The notes below the pieces were generated by a model. It worked only from the letters and a program-made list of their open reading frames with translations, had not been told where the DNA came from and searched no databases. This document shows positions 51,782 to 60,354 of a DNA stretch of 64,000 bases, one piece after another. The DNA comes from G963677085 sp963677085 (GTDB lineage: Bacteria; Planctomycetota; Planctomycetia; Pirellulales; Thermoguttaceae). Location: positions 2,728,001 to 2,792,000 of the forward strand of contig CAXXFH010000004.1 of the NCBI GenBank assembly GCA_963677085.2, given 5' to 3'. The position numbers and the translations under genes are program-made. Numbering within the stretch: the stretch's first letter is position 1; each line of letters starts with the position of its first letter.

Positions 51782-54034
51782 ATGTCGCGCCAGGTCATTT
51801 CATGTGGTCTTTGTCTGCTTATGGTATTTCTGGCCAATGCGGTGTGGGCCGATACCGGAGGAGCCCCATCGCCCAAAGTCCGCAGCAGTCGGATGGAAGT
51901 CGTCTTTCGCGACGACCTCAACCAACTGCAATCCATTCGCGACCTGAAAAGCGGACGCGAATATGCGAACGTCAAAGCACCGGCCACGCTTGGCTTATAT
52001 AAACTTGGTTTCAAGCAGCCGTCTGGAAAAAGCCAGGACATCACCTCGGCCGACGCCGTCGAACGTAATTTCAAGCTGATCGACGGCGGGCTGGAACTTC
52101 GGTTCGAGCACCAGGGCGCAACGTCCTTGAGCGTGGTGTGCCGCGTATTGGCCAACGAGGCCGACTCTAAAATTCACTGGCAGATCGAGGTGACCAACCG
52201 TAGCCAGCAGCCGCTGGTTTCCATCGAATATCCCCGGGCGTGTTTGCGGCTGCCTTTGGGCGACAATCCGGGCGACGATGCCATCCTTCATCCGTTGCAC
52301 GAAGGTGCCCTGCTCTGCAATCCCCAGAAGCATCTGGGCAAACAGGCGGCGTATGCCAAAAATTACCCAGGCGTCTTGTCGGCCCAGGTGCTCTACTATT
52401 TCGATCCGCAGGGCGGGTTCTACTATGCCGCGGCCGACGGCCAGGGTCACAGTAAGAAAGCCCTGGTCGGGCGCTATAACGACACGCTTATCCTGGCGTG
52501 GGTTCATCGATTGCCCAACGTCGTTCAGCAGAAATGCCACGTGCCCTACGATCTTGTTTGGGCGGCCAGTGAAGGTCGTTGGGAGTCGGGTGCCGACATC
52601 TACCGGCGTTGGACTGAGAAGCAGTCGTGGTGTGCCCAAAAGATTCCGCAACGCGATATGGCCCAATGGCTGACGCGAACCAACGTGTTCCTTAATATCA
52701 ATCCCGACGTTCGCAACCAGTTTGGCACGGTTGACGTGGCCGCCGAGACATTTGCTCGTTATCACGGCTTTTTTGACGCTTCACTGGTCGGTACGGTTTT
52801 CAGTTGGGAGAAGAACGGCACGTGGATCGGCCCCGACTACTTTCCACCCCGGCCGAGTCGCAAGTATTACGTCGATCTGACGCGAAAGCTGGCCGATCGC
52901 GGTGACCATCTCCAACTGTTCCTCTCAGGTTTCCGCTGGGGCGTGCGCAAGCCGGTAAACGAACGCCAAGAAGAGCCCCGCAAGTATACCGACTACGACG
53001 GCACGGCCGATTTCGAACGCCGTGGCCGGGCGATGACAGCGGTCGATTCTCAGGGTAAGCTCGTCTTCGGAAAGCTTCCCTGGGCAGACAACTACACTCT
53101 CTGCGCAGCAGCGGACGATGCCCAAGAGTTGCTTGGAAGTTGCTATCGCGAAATCTTCGGCTGGGGCGTGGCCGGCGTCGATCTGGACCAAAACCTTGGC
53201 GGCGAGGTGAACGATTGCTACAGCACCGAACACGGGCATCCACCAGGCGCAGGACATTGGCAGCATTTGACCATGAAGCGGTTTCTCGACGGTGTGCGTG
53301 CCGACGCCCGGCGCCAACATCGCGACAGCTTCCTCGGCGTGGAAGAACCGTGCGAGTTATACATCCCCCAGTTCGATATCTACCATGGCCGCAGCCTCAC
53401 CGACACCCATTGGCCGGTCTACGGTCCCGGCGCAATTAGCATCCCGTTGTACGCGTACCTGTATCACGACTATCAACTTGGTTATGTCGGTTTTTGTGAC
53501 GCTGGCTTTAGCCCCCTGGGCAACGTACGAATGGGATTGGGACGGATGTTTCTTTCGGGCATGCAACCAGGCGTGCGGGTGTTTTACCCGCCATTTCGGC
53601 TGAGCGGAGATGAACCTTCGCCGGAACTACTAATGGCTCGCGACGTGGTTCAACTGCTCAAACGTACGGAGAAGTACCTGCTGCTAGGCCGCATGCTCCC
53701 GACGCCGCGTGTCGAGGGTTCACCTTTGATAGCGACACCGGAGAAGATGCCGAAGAAGCACCGGCCGTGGCCCATCGACTGGCCCGTGGTTCAAGCAACA
53801 GCCTGGCAAGCCGCCGACGGCGACGTGTGCTACGCGATGGCCAACCTGAGCGACCAACCGCAGGAAGTCCGTCTCGCACTGGAACCACACGGCACAAGTG
53901 CCACCGCACGGCTGAAGTGGATCCGGACAACCGGCGAGACGCTTCAGCCGGAGGCGACTTCACTACCCGGGTCGCTGCCCGTGACATTGAAGCCCTGGGA
54001 AGTGCTCTGCGTTGAACAAACCAGCGGTGAGTAA
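51782..54034 (+). CDS. Secreted glycosidase-like protein (DUF6259-type TIM barrel)
   Basis: 750 residues. A signal peptide spans about residues 1-26 (ending AVWAD). Residues 35-240 are beta-sandwich-like (MEVVFRDDLNQLQSIRDLKSG, LEVTNRSQQPLVSIEYPRAC-type strands). Residues 290-620 look like a TIM barrel with GWGVAGVDLDQNLGGEVNDC, FLGVEEPCELYIPQFDIYHG and candidate acidic residues D453-region and E-E-P near 520. Residues 660-750 are a C-terminal beta domain. I recall this organisation as DUF6259, but the family call is from memory of motifs. Probably acts on extracellular polysaccharide. Confidence 0.65.
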   Translation: MSRQVISCGLCLLMVFLANAVWADTGGAPSPKVRSSRMEVVFRDDLNQLQSIRDLKSGREYANVKAPATLGLYKLGFKQPSGKSQDITSADAVERNFKLIDGGLELRFEHQGATSLSVVCRVLANEADSKIHWQIEVTNRSQQPLVSIEYPRACLRLPLGDNPGDDAILHPLHEGALLCNPQKHLGKQAAYAKNYPGVLSAQVLYYFDPQGGFYYAAADGQGHSKKALVGRYNDTLILAWVHRLPNVVQQKCHVPYDLVWAASEGRWESGADIYRRWTEKQSWCAQKIPQRDMAQWLTRTNVFLNINPDVRNQFGTVDVAAETFARYHGFFDASLVGTVFSWEKNGTWIGPDYFPPRPSRKYYVDLTRKLADRGDHLQLFLSGFRWGVRKPVNERQEEPRKYTDYDGTADFERRGRAMTAVDSQGKLVFGKLPWADNYTLCAAADDAQELLGSCYREIFGWGVAGVDLDQNLGGEVNDCYSTEHGHPPGAGHWQHLTMKRFLDGVRADARRQHRDSFLGVEEPCELYIPQFDIYHGRSLTDTHWPVYGPGAISIPLYAYLYHDYQLGYVGFCDAGFSPLGNVRMGLGRMFLSGMQPGVRVFYPPFRLSGDEPSPELLMARDVVQLLKRTEKYLLLGRMLPTPRVEGSPLIATPEKMPKKHRPWPIDWPVVQATAWQAADGDVCYAMANLSDQPQEVRLALEPHGTSATARLKWIRTTGETLQPEATSLPGSLPVTLKPWEVLCVEQTSGE

Positions 54035-54193
54035 AGCGTTCAACTCTTGGGTTGCCACGCCGCAGTGTGGGAGCCAAGTTGACAAATGACCAAATCTCAA
54101 TGACCAATGAAGCCTCAATGACCAAGTCCCAATCCGCGGCTCCATGCCGTTGAACGATTTGGACGACTGGTCATTGACGCTTGCTCCAAGGTG

Positions 54194-54217
54194 CATGCCC
54201 ACGTGGGTGTGGGCATG
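54194..54217. repeat. Family A-type hairpin between convergent genes
   Basis: CATGCCCAC at 54194-54202 pairs with GTGGGCATG-like sequence (GTGTGGGCATG, to 54217). A more degenerate copy, GGTTGCCACGCCGCAGTGTG, is near 54051. Both lie between the converging genes ending at 54034 and 54247. Confidence 0.6.
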
Positions 54218-54246
54218 ACACCTTGGGGTGCGTGAGCGTTTTCGGT

Positions 54247-56457
54247 CTACTCTTCGCTCGACTCGATGTCCTGCACTTCCAGCAACGAGTGCGTCACAAC
54301 GGCGCCCTTCTGGAGGTACGTTCGGCTGGTGTACTTGCGGAACACGCCGAGCACGTCGAACACCGTGTCGACTTGGCTCTTGACCATGGCGGCTTGCATG
54401 CCGGCTCCGTCGTTATCCGACTCGGCGTAGAGCCCAATCCCGTAGTCCACCCAAGGACGAATCAAGCTGAACATGGCCTGGCAATTGACCACCACGGCGA
54501 CGGCCATCGGTCGGTCGGTCTTCTTGAGCACTCCGCCCACCTTCAGCGGCGTCTCGGTCAGCAGACGCTCGCTATGCTTCTGCGAGGCGCTGACTACAGC
54601 TACCCCGTCGCCGATGCCCAAGTTGGGGAACACTCGCTTGTCCATCTTGCAGTGTTTCGGCAGCTTGTAACCGAAGATGTCGCCCGACTCGGTCTCGATC
54701 TTTTCCGGCTCGGGAATCGTGTAATCTTCGGGCACGGCTTTGGGATTGATCGTGCGAACGGCTTTTACCAGGTCATCGAACACGGCCTTATACTCTTTGA
54801 GCGCCTCGCGGAACAGGGCCTCATCGCTGAGGCCGACAACCACGGCCGGCTCGACAACCGGCAACGGCTCGTCGCTTTTCGGCATCCCCTTGTAGATCTG
54901 CTTGCTCTTCAGTTTGCGATCGATAACCAAGGCCGATTGCCCGTCGGCGGTTGCCGGAATCAACTTCTCGCGATTGATCTTGTCGATGCGTTCAAGCAAC
55001 GGGAAGATCTGCTTAGTTACCTTTTCGTACTCGGCCCGATCGTCTTCGTCCATCTGGGGCACGGCAAACTCCTGCACGTAGCCCAAGGCCTTGCGAACCC
55101 ACTTGGCCGTCAGGTCGTACTGTTCGACGGAAGACTTGCTGCGTGTAACAACGGCCAGCATCGGGTTGCCGCCAACGTGTTCCAGCAGCGTAAGCGGCTT
55201 GGAACCGTCGAGCAGCGGCTGCCCGGCCCAATTGTACTGATAGCCCTCGATCCCCTTGCCGGTGAGGAAGCTGTAGCTCATGATCGGCGCCGACTGGGGC
55301 AAATACTTCTTAATGTCGGCGGCCAACTCGGCGACGCCGTCGAGAATCTTCTCCTGCTGCTCGTCGCTGAGTTTCGTCTCCGAAAGCAGTTGCTCGGCCG
55401 TATCCTTCAGCTCGTCGATGTCATCCGCGCCGAGCATCATTTGCTCGGCCATCGCCTTGCTGAGGTAACTGATCGACGTCAGACGCTTGTCGGCGTGTCG
55501 GGCCAGGGGCTTCAGTTCCTTGCGCTCGATAAGCCGCTTGCCCTGGCTCAGCTTGGCCAACGGTTCGGTCGAGGCGCCCACCGACATCAGCAGGTACTTG
55601 TCGCGGAGGCCGATGGCCATAACCAGCTTGGTCTTCTTCAACTTGGCGATCACCTTGTCGGCATCGCCCTCGTTTTCTTCAAGCTCTTTGAGCTTCTCGG
55701 TCGGAAATTTACTCCAGGGGAGCATTTCGCCGTCGAGCGTCAGGGTAAGATATTCGGCGCCGTCGACCTTCTTCTTTTCGAGCTTACCTTTAAGCTTTTC
55801 TTGTTCTCCCACCCGGGCGGTGATCAACTCTTCGAGTTCGGCCAGGTGCTGCTGGGCGTTGGCCGTGTCGTTGATGCGGAAGCCGACGACCATCTCGGGC
55901 ACCCAGTTGCGGTCCAGGTTTTCGGCCAGCACGGACAGCGCCAACTGCTGCCGAGTTTCTTCGATGTCGAGCCCTTCGTCGTCGAGTTGGGCGAGCAGGG
56001 GGGCAAAACGGGTGCTGTTTTGAACCTCTTGCGCCAGCGCAAAGAAATCGCCCGTGCCTTGGCCGCCGTAAACAAAAATCTCGTCGGAGATCATGTCTTT
56101 CAGCAGAGCGACCAGTTCCTGGTTGGTCGGATCGTCGAGAAACAACTTGACCTTGCCCAGGGGTGTTTCCGGGTTGGCCGCTTGAATCTGGGCCATGGCG
56201 AGGCCCATCTTCAATACGGGCATCTCTTTGAGCTTCGCCCAGGCGTTGCTTTGGGCGATCGCGTCGATCTGCTCCTTGTTCCGCAAAAACGCGGCGTAGA
56301 AACCGGCGTCGGCGGGAACCAGTTTCAGCGAGCAGTCCAGTTCGTCGAGCTTGTCGGCCGCGGCCGTTTGCGGTGCCAGGCCGGTCGTCGAGAGAATCGC
56401 CGCCAGTGCCAAAAACGGCAACCATCGCAGCCCGGGGGAAAAGCGTTGTCGCAACAT
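54247..56457 (-). CDS. Large secreted protein of unknown function
   Basis: 736 residues with a signal peptide to about residue 34 (ending QTAAAD). The remainder is a mixed alpha/beta protein with a highly charged helical part (KLKGKLEKKKVDGAEY, ELEENEGDADKVIAKLKKTK). It has the ADAGFYAAFLRNKEQIDAIAQSNAW opening shared, as I recall, by planctomycete proteins that score substrates as alanine-rich shells, but I can assign no domain. AAGGAGA 6 bases before ATG 56457 supports the start. The GC-rich codon use matches its neighbours, so no sign of recent transfer. Confidence 0.7.
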   Translation of the reverse strand: MLRQRFSPGLRWLPFLALAAILSTTGLAPQTAAADKLDELDCSLKLVPADAGFYAAFLRNKEQIDAIAQSNAWAKLKEMPVLKMGLAMAQIQAANPETPLGKVKLFLDDPTNQELVALLKDMISDEIFVYGGQGTGDFFALAQEVQNSTRFAPLLAQLDDEGLDIEETRQQLALSVLAENLDRNWVPEMVVGFRINDTANAQQHLAELEELITARVGEQEKLKGKLEKKKVDGAEYLTLTLDGEMLPWSKFPTEKLKELEENEGDADKVIAKLKKTKLVMAIGLRDKYLLMSVGASTEPLAKLSQGKRLIERKELKPLARHADKRLTSISYLSKAMAEQMMLGADDIDELKDTAEQLLSETKLSDEQQEKILDGVAELAADIKKYLPQSAPIMSYSFLTGKGIEGYQYNWAGQPLLDGSKPLTLLEHVGGNPMLAVVTRSKSSVEQYDLTAKWVRKALGYVQEFAVPQMDEDDRAEYEKVTKQIFPLLERIDKINREKLIPATADGQSALVIDRKLKSKQIYKGMPKSDEPLPVVEPAVVVGLSDEALFREALKEYKAVFDDLVKAVRTINPKAVPEDYTIPEPEKIETESGDIFGYKLPKHCKMDKRVFPNLGIGDGVAVVSASQKHSERLLTETPLKVGGVLKKTDRPMAVAVVVNCQAMFSLIRPWVDYGIGLYAESDNDGAGMQAAMVKSQVDTVFDVLGVFRKYTSRTYLQKGAVVTHSLLEVQDIESSEE

Positions 56458-56504
56458 GGGGAGTCTCCTTGCAGCCAGAGAAACAAGAGAAGCCGTACAG
56501 TAAT

Positions 56505-56612
56505 CCCAAGGACGGTCCGAAAAACAACCAACCGTTTTCCAAGGCGAAATCCGAGGGCCGTCGCGAAGCACGGCCCGGCAAATCGGCAAGGCATCTATCG
56601 GTCGATCCCAAG
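56505..56612. repeat. Family G element, copy 2
   Basis: Starts CCCAAGGACGGTCCGAAAAA and ends CTATCGGTCGATCCC. It matches 42235-42350 with shared blocks ACGGCCCGGCAAATCGGCAA and CCAAGGCGAAA. It lies 50-155 bp upstream of the minus-strand gene starting at 56457, in the same relation to a minus-strand gene as copy 1 has to the S1-protein gene (start 41914), and in opposite relation to the plus-strand genes. Confidence 0.75.
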
Positions 56613-57165
56613 ATGGCAAAGCCGCGTTTCGGTGGTGACTTGCCAATCGTGACACAACAGACAATGCGCAAGCATACCATGTGATAATGAGGATTCCAGC
56701 GCCCCCGAAAGGATGGGCAAATCATGTGGGTTATTCGTGTAGGGGGGGTGGATATTGGCAAATGCATCACGCTTCCGCCAAATAAACGGTGTGCGGCGAA
56801 GGAAAACCAGGACGACCGAACCGGAACCGCGAAAATGCGAAAGGGCGAAATAGCGAAGGAAATGGCGGCTATTCTTTCGCACTTTGCGTTTTCGCGATCA
56901 AAAAACCCTGGTAACGCTTCACGCTGGCACCCGCGAAGCTTCGGATTACTTTCGCCCGGAAGACAGCCCCGCAACGGGGGGGCTTGTGCTTGTTCCGCGT
57001 AATGGCTTCTGTTAGGATAACCAACGGCCAGTGGCGACGGCCCCGGAACACCGTCGCTCGCAGGGGGAAGGGCGAGACGCATTCGACGCGTCGTCCGACG
57101 CCTGATGCGTCTCCCCACAGCGTTCGCGTGTCACTCGACGTTCTTTTAGCACGAGGAGAGGTGTC
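56613..57165. other. Gene-free region
   Basis: About 550 bp. No gene supported; CGCGAAAATGCGAAAGGGCG (56837) and TTCGCACTTTGCGTTTTCGC (56875) can pair, forming a hairpin-like inverted repeat. The ATG at 57166 is preceded by CGAGGAGAGG at 57151-57160. Confidence 0.45.
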
Positions 57166-58697
57166 ATGTCATGGTTTCACGCGAGGTCGGCGGCTGCGCG
57201 GTGGTTGGTCGGAGAATTCGGTGTCGCGGCCATTCTGTGTGTCTCTGTTGCTACGGCTCAAACGTTACGCTCGGCCAACGATCCGTTTGATCCGGAACCA
57301 AGAAACCGGCTCAACAACGATCTCAACAGCAAGGCCCTAATCGATCCATTCGGGAACAATGTTCCGCCTGGAGGTGAAAGCCCCTTAAAAGCCAACACCT
57401 CGGAGAAACGTCCCGCCCCGTTTCGCAAGGCGAAGACGGCTGAAACGTCAGAGCGTGGCAAACTCACCTGCGGCGACAACGAGAAGAAGATCCGCGCGGC
57501 GCTCGACAGCAAGACCGAGTTGGAATTCGTCGACACGCCGCTGAGCGATGTGGTCGACTACCTAAAGGATTTTCACGAGATCGAGATCCAGATCGACAAC
57601 AAGGCACTCGACGACGTGGGCATTGGCACGGACGAGCCGGTGAACGTTCGTCTCAAGGGAGTCACCCTTCGTTCGGCCTTGGACCTGATCCTTGGTCAGA
57701 GGAAACTGAGTCATCTGATCACCGACGACGTGCTGCTGATCACCTCGTCAGACTACGCCGAGAGCGTATTCGTGGTCAAGGTCTACCCGGTCAACGACTT
57801 GGTGGGCACGCCAGCGACCGACGACACGGTCCTCCGCGACCTCGACGACCTGGCAACCACCATCGCCGGCACCATAGCGCCCGACAGTTGGGATTGTCGC
57901 GGTTGCGGAGGTTCGATCCGCGGCGGCCTGTTTGGCCACGGTCGGGTACTGGTCGTGCGGCAAACGGACCAAGTTCACGAAGCGATCGCCCAACTACTGG
58001 CCAATATTCGCAAGTTGGCACCCACACCGCCACAACAGCAACAACCGGCGACCGAACAGCCCACCAAACCGGCGTTGAAACCGCTTCCTGAACCGAAAGA
58101 AGGCGAAGCGGCTATCCGTCGCGCATTGGAGGAATGTACCGAGTTGGAGTTCATCGAAACGCCGCTGACTGACATGGTCGACTATCTCAAAGAAAGGCAT
58201 CGGATTGAGATTCAGCTCGACACCCGCGCACTCAACGATGTGGGAATGAACAACGACACGCCGATCACCAAAAACCTCCGACGCATCCGCCTTCGCTCGG
58301 CACTAAACCTGCTGCTCCGCGAGTTGGAACTTACGTATACGATAACCAATGAAGTACTTTTGATTACCACGCCCCACATTCCAGAAAGCCCAGTTACTGT
58401 GAAAGTCTACCCCGTGGCGATCTCGTTACCTTCCGCGACGGACAAGGTGAGACCTGGGAGGATTTCGATTCTTTGCTCAACGCAGTCACCGTCGCCGATG
58501 CGACCTATTCTCGGGCATGGAAGAAGGCGGGCGAACCCGACACGATTTCGGCCAGCAACTTCGGTGGGGCCAAAGTGCTTGTCGTACGGCAAACCTACTC
58601 AGGCCACGATGCCGTAGCCGCGTTATTGACCGAACTACGAAGATATGCCGGCGATACCACCGAACCGCCACAACGGAAGCCGCCGAAGAGCCAGTAA
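57166..58697 (+). pseudogene. Tandem STN-like (secretin/TonB N-terminal) domain protein, frameshifted near 58415
   Basis: A signal peptide (to about residue 32) and two copies of a roughly 200-residue unit. Unit 1 (from residue 108): IRAALDSKTELEFVDTPLSD, VVDYLKDFHEIEIQIDNKAL, LRSALDLILGQRKLSHLITDDV, VKVYPVNDLV, GRVLVVRQTDQVHEAIAQLL. Unit 2 (from about residue 317): IRRALEECTELEFIETPLTD, VVDYLKERHRIEIQLD-like, LRSALNLLLRELELTYTITNEV, VKVYPV, then the frame breaks. After losing one base at about 58414-58416 (CCC GT-GGC) the second frame continues GDLVTFRDGQGETWEDFDSL and AKVLVVRQTYSGHDAVAALL to a stop at 58697. Homology between units makes the break evident. Either a pseudogene, a sequencing error or (less likely) recoding. 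Confidence 0.82.
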
Positions 58698-58812
58698 ACA
58701 AGCGGGACCCTGTATATGAACAGAAACCGCTTTTCCCTTACCCAGGGCGCGACCACCGGTCGCGGCTTTGTGATAGTCGCCGACGGTCGCGGTTTTTGGC
58801 GAAGCGGCCGTG

Positions 58813-59403
58813 TTACCCGGCGGTCGGTTCGCTCGGGAGATCGCGGGGATAGGGCGGGAGTTCTTTCGGCGGCAACGGCTGGCGATAGGTTTCCGCCCAG
58901 TCTTCCCGCTCCTCGTCGCTGGCGTAGTAGCGGAGCCAGATCTCCGGATCGCCGGTCGGGCCGGTGCAGTCCCAGTGGAGATAGTTGTTGGGCCAATCGA
59001 GCTTCTTCTCTCGCGCGGGCAGGATGTCGCGGAAGATCATGTAGTACAGCGCGCGGTCGCTGAGGTGGTCGGTGAAGTCGAGGACGATCCGCTTTTCGTG
59101 AAGCTTGCGGAGCACGTCCCAGAGGATTTCGTGCAGGTCCTCGTCGGTCAGTGCGTCGGGGCGTGGGGGACGCATCTCGGGCTCAAACCAACGGTAAATC
59201 GGCAAGACGGGAGCCTGTTCCCAGGCCAGCATGCTGGCGAGGAATTCGTTCTCCTTGTCGAGCGTGAGATGCTGGACGTTTACCCGGCTGATCGACTCGT
59301 CGAAGTAACGTTCCAGTTCGTTGCGCAGCTCAGCATTTCGCAGCAGTTGCTCGACTTCGTCGGGTTGAGGACGTGGCGCACGATACATGTTTGGGGCCAG
59401 CAA
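58813..59403 (-). CDS. Uncharacterised acidic protein
   Basis: 196 residues, cytoplasmic, acidic, without recognisable domain. It has many Glu/Asp and aromatic residues (NVQHLTLDKENEFLASMLAW, DFTDHLSDRALYYMIFRDIL, HWDCTGPTGDPEIWLRYYAS) and a Pro-rich C-terminus (PKELPPYPRDLPSEPTAG). It follows rpiB on the same strand after 212 bp. The conserved-looking aromatic-acidic blocks suggest a real planctomycete family of unknown role. The start may be ATG 59403 or 59388. Confidence 0.7.
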   Translation of the reverse strand: MLAPNMYRAPRPQPDEVEQLLRNAELRNELERYFDESISRVNVQHLTLDKENEFLASMLAWEQAPVLPIYRWFEPEMRPPRPDALTDEDLHEILWDVLRKLHEKRIVLDFTDHLSDRALYYMIFRDILPAREKKLDWPNNYLHWDCTGPTGDPEIWLRYYASDEEREDWAETYRQPLPPKELPPYPRDLPSEPTAG

Positions 59404-59615
59404 TAGGGATTCGGAACTCAGGATCAGTAAGAATCGACTCTAACAAGAGTTTTCCGCTTTTCCAAGCGTGGGCTCCGGGGGGAACGGGGGTTCCTTGAGT
59501 TTTTCTCGGCAAAAGACGTTACGATCGAAACAACTCGGAAACACCGCCGCCACAACCGGTATATTTGGCTTGGGCGAAGCCGCACGCGGCGTTTACTCAC
59601 CCGCCCCAAAACTCC

Positions 59616-60104
59616 TCATGCCTTGTCCCTGCCTCCAGTCCCATCCTCTTCCGGGCGCTTGTGGATCGTTCGCTCGAAATCGCAGATTTTCCCGACGCGT
59701 CGGGCGTGGCGGCCGCCTTCAAAAGGTGTGGAAAGCCACAGTTCGATCATCCGGTCGATCAGCCGTTCGCCCAGCAGATCGGCTGAAAGACACAGGATGT
59801 TGGCGTCGTTGTGCCGGCGGCTCATCTCGGCGGTCAAGTCGTCGTGGCAGGGAGCGGCGCGAACGCCGAGAAACTTGTTGGCCGCGATACACATCCCCAA
59901 CCCAGTGCCGCAAATGAGGATCCCACGTTCGACCTCGCCATGGCTGACCTTTCGGGCCACGGCCGCGGCAATGTCGGGATAGTCGACCGCTCCGGACGAG
60001 AACGTGCCCGTGTCGTCGACCTCGTGCCCGAGCCGTTCGAGCAGTTCGATCACTTTCGCGCGGATTGCAAAACCACGATGATCAGTGCCAATCGCTATAC
60101 GCAT
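59616..60104 (-). CDS. rpiB: Ribose-5-phosphate isomerase B
   Basis: Pentose-phosphate pathway: interconverts ribose-5-phosphate and ribulose-5-phosphate. 162 residues. Signatures: IAIGTDHRGFAIRAKVIELL at the start, DYPDIAAAVARKVSHGEVER, and the active-site Cys in ILICGTGLGMCIAANKFLGV (near residue 70), plus ARRHNDANILCL-like SRRHNDANILCLSADLLG. ATG 60104 is chosen by alignment. Downstream of the Sua5-phosphatase fusion on the same strand, 250 bp away with repeats between. Confidence 0.95.
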   Translation of the reverse strand: MRIAIGTDHRGFAIRAKVIELLERLGHEVDDTGTFSSGAVDYPDIAAAVARKVSHGEVERGILICGTGLGMCIAANKFLGVRAAPCHDDLTAEMSRRHNDANILCLSADLLGERLIDRMIELWLSTPFEGGRHARRVGKICDFERTIHKRPEEDGTGGRDKA

Positions 60105-60123
60105 TGGTGACGCTTGGGGTTTT

Positions 60124-60206
60124 AGAGGCGATATCAAAACCCGGCTTCCGGTTCATGTACCCGCCGAACGAATACCTCGGCACCGGTTTTGATATGGTTT
60201 TTTAGT
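60124..60206. repeat. Family B element, copy 4 (with paired changes in the outer stem)
   Basis: TTAGAGGCGATATCAAAACC at the left and GGTTTTGATATGG at the right. Compared with GGTTTCAAAAC/GTTTTGAAACG in copy 1, both arms changed together (TTTC to TATC and GAAA to GATA). Interior hairpin CCCGGCTTCCGG. It lies 20 bases upstream of rpiB's start, in its probable leader. Confidence 0.8.
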
Positions 60207-60272
60207 GTTAAAACCGTCCACAGCGTGGAGGTGTTGGCGAAATTGCTGGTGCCTTGTCAATCTTTGAAAATA

Positions 60273-60345
60273 GGGGTGCCATGGCCACACTTGCGTGGCC
60301 ATGTTCAATAAAGATGAATGCCCACGCAAGCGTGGACATGGCACC
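60273..60345. repeat. Family A-type double palindrome
   Basis: GGGTGCCATGGCCACACTTG and CAAGCGTGGACATGGCACCC are near-inverted ends enclosing two hairpins (GGCCACACTTGCGTGGCC and CCCACGCAAGCGTGG). Located between the Sua5 fusion stop and rpiB. A very similar 73-bp unit is at 63584-63656. Confidence 0.75.
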
Positions 60346-60354
60346 CAAATGGAA

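Noticed and set aside
54181..56652. 823-residue open frame on the plus strand opposite the 736-aa secreted protein
   Set aside because: Its composition (His/Leu/Val/Gly-rich, no domain) is that of an antisense shadow in GC-rich DNA, and the minus-strand frame has a ribosome-binding site and signal peptide.
58405..58430. Programmed ribosomal frameshift in the STN-like gene
   Set aside because: No slippery heptamer and no stem just downstream; a one-base loss is simpler.
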